The notes beneath the pieces were generated by a model. The model saw only the letters and a list, made by a program, of their open reading frames with translations. It was not told the origin of the DNA and did not search any database. The translations under genes and the position numbers were made by a program. DNA of 6,474 nt, taken from assembly GCA_051011595.1 (NCBI GenBank), contig JBPCTQ010000083.1:1-6474 (forward strand), written 5' to 3'. Origin of the DNA: JAOUEE01 sp051011595. Lineage in GTDB: Bacteria > Actinomycetota > Acidimicrobiia > Acidimicrobiales > SHLQ01. This document shows, piece by piece, positions 5,641 through 6,474 of the stretch (its first letter is position 1; every line of letters starts with the position of its first letter).

Positions 5641-6474
5641 TCAGCGCAGCGCGGCCGGAATCCACTCGCCATGGGCCTCGATGAGGTCGTCGACCAGCGC
5701 CTCGATCTCGTCCAGGGAGAGCTCGGCGGCAGTGTGGGGGTCGAGCATGGCTGCGTGGTAGACGTGCTCGCGCTCACCGCTGAGGATGGCCTCCACGGTG
5801 AGTTCCTGCACTCCGATGTTCGTGCGCATGAGGGCGGCCAGTTGCGGAGGCAGTGTCCCGACCGGTTCGGGTTCGATGCCGTTCTCATCGACGAGGCAGG
5901 GCACCTCGACACAACAGTCGGCGGGAAGATTGTCGATGAGCGAACCGTTGCGGACGTTGCCGTAGATGGTACGTGGCTGCCCGGTCTCGAGACTGTGGAT
6001 GATGAGCGAGCCGTATTCGTTGCTGCGGGTCACATCGTTGAGGTTCTCGAAGTTGTGGATCACGTGGGGCATGTGCTTGTCGAGTACCCCCGCTTGCTTC
6101 ATCGCCTCGGCGAACTCATGGCTGAGATCGACATCGGGATCTTCGAGTTTGCGACGCATGAAGTCCCAGCCGGTGATCTGGATCTCGCAGCGGCGGAGAT
6201 ACTCGTCGAGCGGCACGCGGAACTCCTCGAGCAGCTCGGGGTGGGTCGACTTGATGAACCACGGGACGTACTCCGCGAAGTGTTCGCTCGACTCGGTGAC
6301 GAAGTAGCCGAACCGCCGGAAGACCTCGTATCGCACCCGATTCCAGGCGGGTATGCGGTCCTCGGTGATGACTCGCTCGATCTCGGGGAACAGATCCTCA
6401 CCATCGCGGGTGAACTCGAGGTAGAAGGCCATGTGGTTGATGCCGGCGCAGCGATAGTCGATCTCGTCGATGGG
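5641..6474 (-). CDS. GH4 family glycosidase, alpha-galactosidase/alpha-glucosidase type (partial, N-terminus outside)
   Basis: The frame is open to the right edge, giving 277 visible residues. Families of this type run about 430-480, so some 150-200 N-terminal residues, including the NAD-binding Rossmann motif, lie outside. Visible residues 9-20 read CAGINHMAFYLE; the GINH histidine (14) is the metal-binding histidine of GH4 enzymes. Other family marks are a TESSEHFAEY segment (60-69), the YGNVRNGSLIDNLP region (about 171-184) and DCCVEVPC (186-193). GH4 enzymes cleave glycosides by an unusual redox mechanism needing NAD+ and a divalent metal such as Mn2+. This piece most resembles the MelA/AglA alpha-glycosidase branch, not the 6-phospho-glycosidases, but the exact sugar is unclear. 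The ATG at 6430-6432 is internal. The gene ends 58 bases before the thioesterase start, on the same strand. No sugar transporter is in view. Confidence 0.9.
   Translation of the reverse strand, partial: PIDEIDYRCAGINHMAFYLEFTRDGEDLFPEIERVITEDRIPAWNRVRYEVFRRFGYFVTESSEHFAEYVPWFIKSTHPELLEEFRVPLDEYLRRCEIQITGWDFMRRKLEDPDVDLSHEFAEAMKQAGVLDKHMPHVIHNFENLNDVTRSNEYGSLIIHSLETGQPRTIYGNVRNGSLIDNLPADCCVEVPCLVDENGIEPEPVGTLPPQLAALMRTNIGVQELTVEAILSGEREHVYHAAMLDPHTAAELSLDEIEALVDDLIEAHGEWIPAALR

Noticed and set aside
6430..6432. ATG as start of the GH4 gene
   Set aside because: The frame continues upstream to the window edge with the conserved CAGINH segment, so this methionine is internal.

Overview
The window is strongly GC-rich and has G/C-biased third codon positions. 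It carries an actinobacterial-type SNF2 helicase with its associated N-terminal domain. Several start codons lack a Shine-Dalgarno sequence but have a TANNNT box six bases upstream, a pattern typical of leaderless actinobacterial genes. Together these suggest an actinobacterium, possibly of the Acidimicrobiia; the class is a guess from overall style, not from a marker gene.

Layout. Left part, minus strand: the first 18 codons of a probable cytochrome P450 (1-55, running off the left edge), preceded by a phytanoyl-CoA dioxygenase-family gene (100-894). Both are oxidative enzymes and probably belong to one catabolic or lipid-modifying locus. A 54-base divergent gap separates them from a small secreted, probably lipid-anchored protein on the plus strand (949-1410). 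Next comes a 251-base gap holding a candidate promoter, an imperfect hairpin and a strong Shine-Dalgarno sequence with no normal start codon at the usual distance. The centre is a two-gene plus-strand operon: a large SNF2-family ATPase (1662-4859, possibly starting near 1611) whose stop codon overlaps the start of a 107-residue protein with a very basic N-terminus (4856-5179). On the right, minus strand, are a PaaI-like hotdog thioesterase (5184-5582) and the C-terminal part of a GH4 glycosidase (5641-6474, running off the right edge).

The strongest functional unit is the helicase with its small basic partner. Related bacterial helicases are often encoded beside a SWIM zinc-finger protein. 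Here that place is taken by a short protein without any cysteine, whose C-terminal half may resemble the tail of SWIM proteins. The other genes look like ordinary metabolic genes. I see no RNA gene, mobile element, CRISPR array or recognisable defence system.
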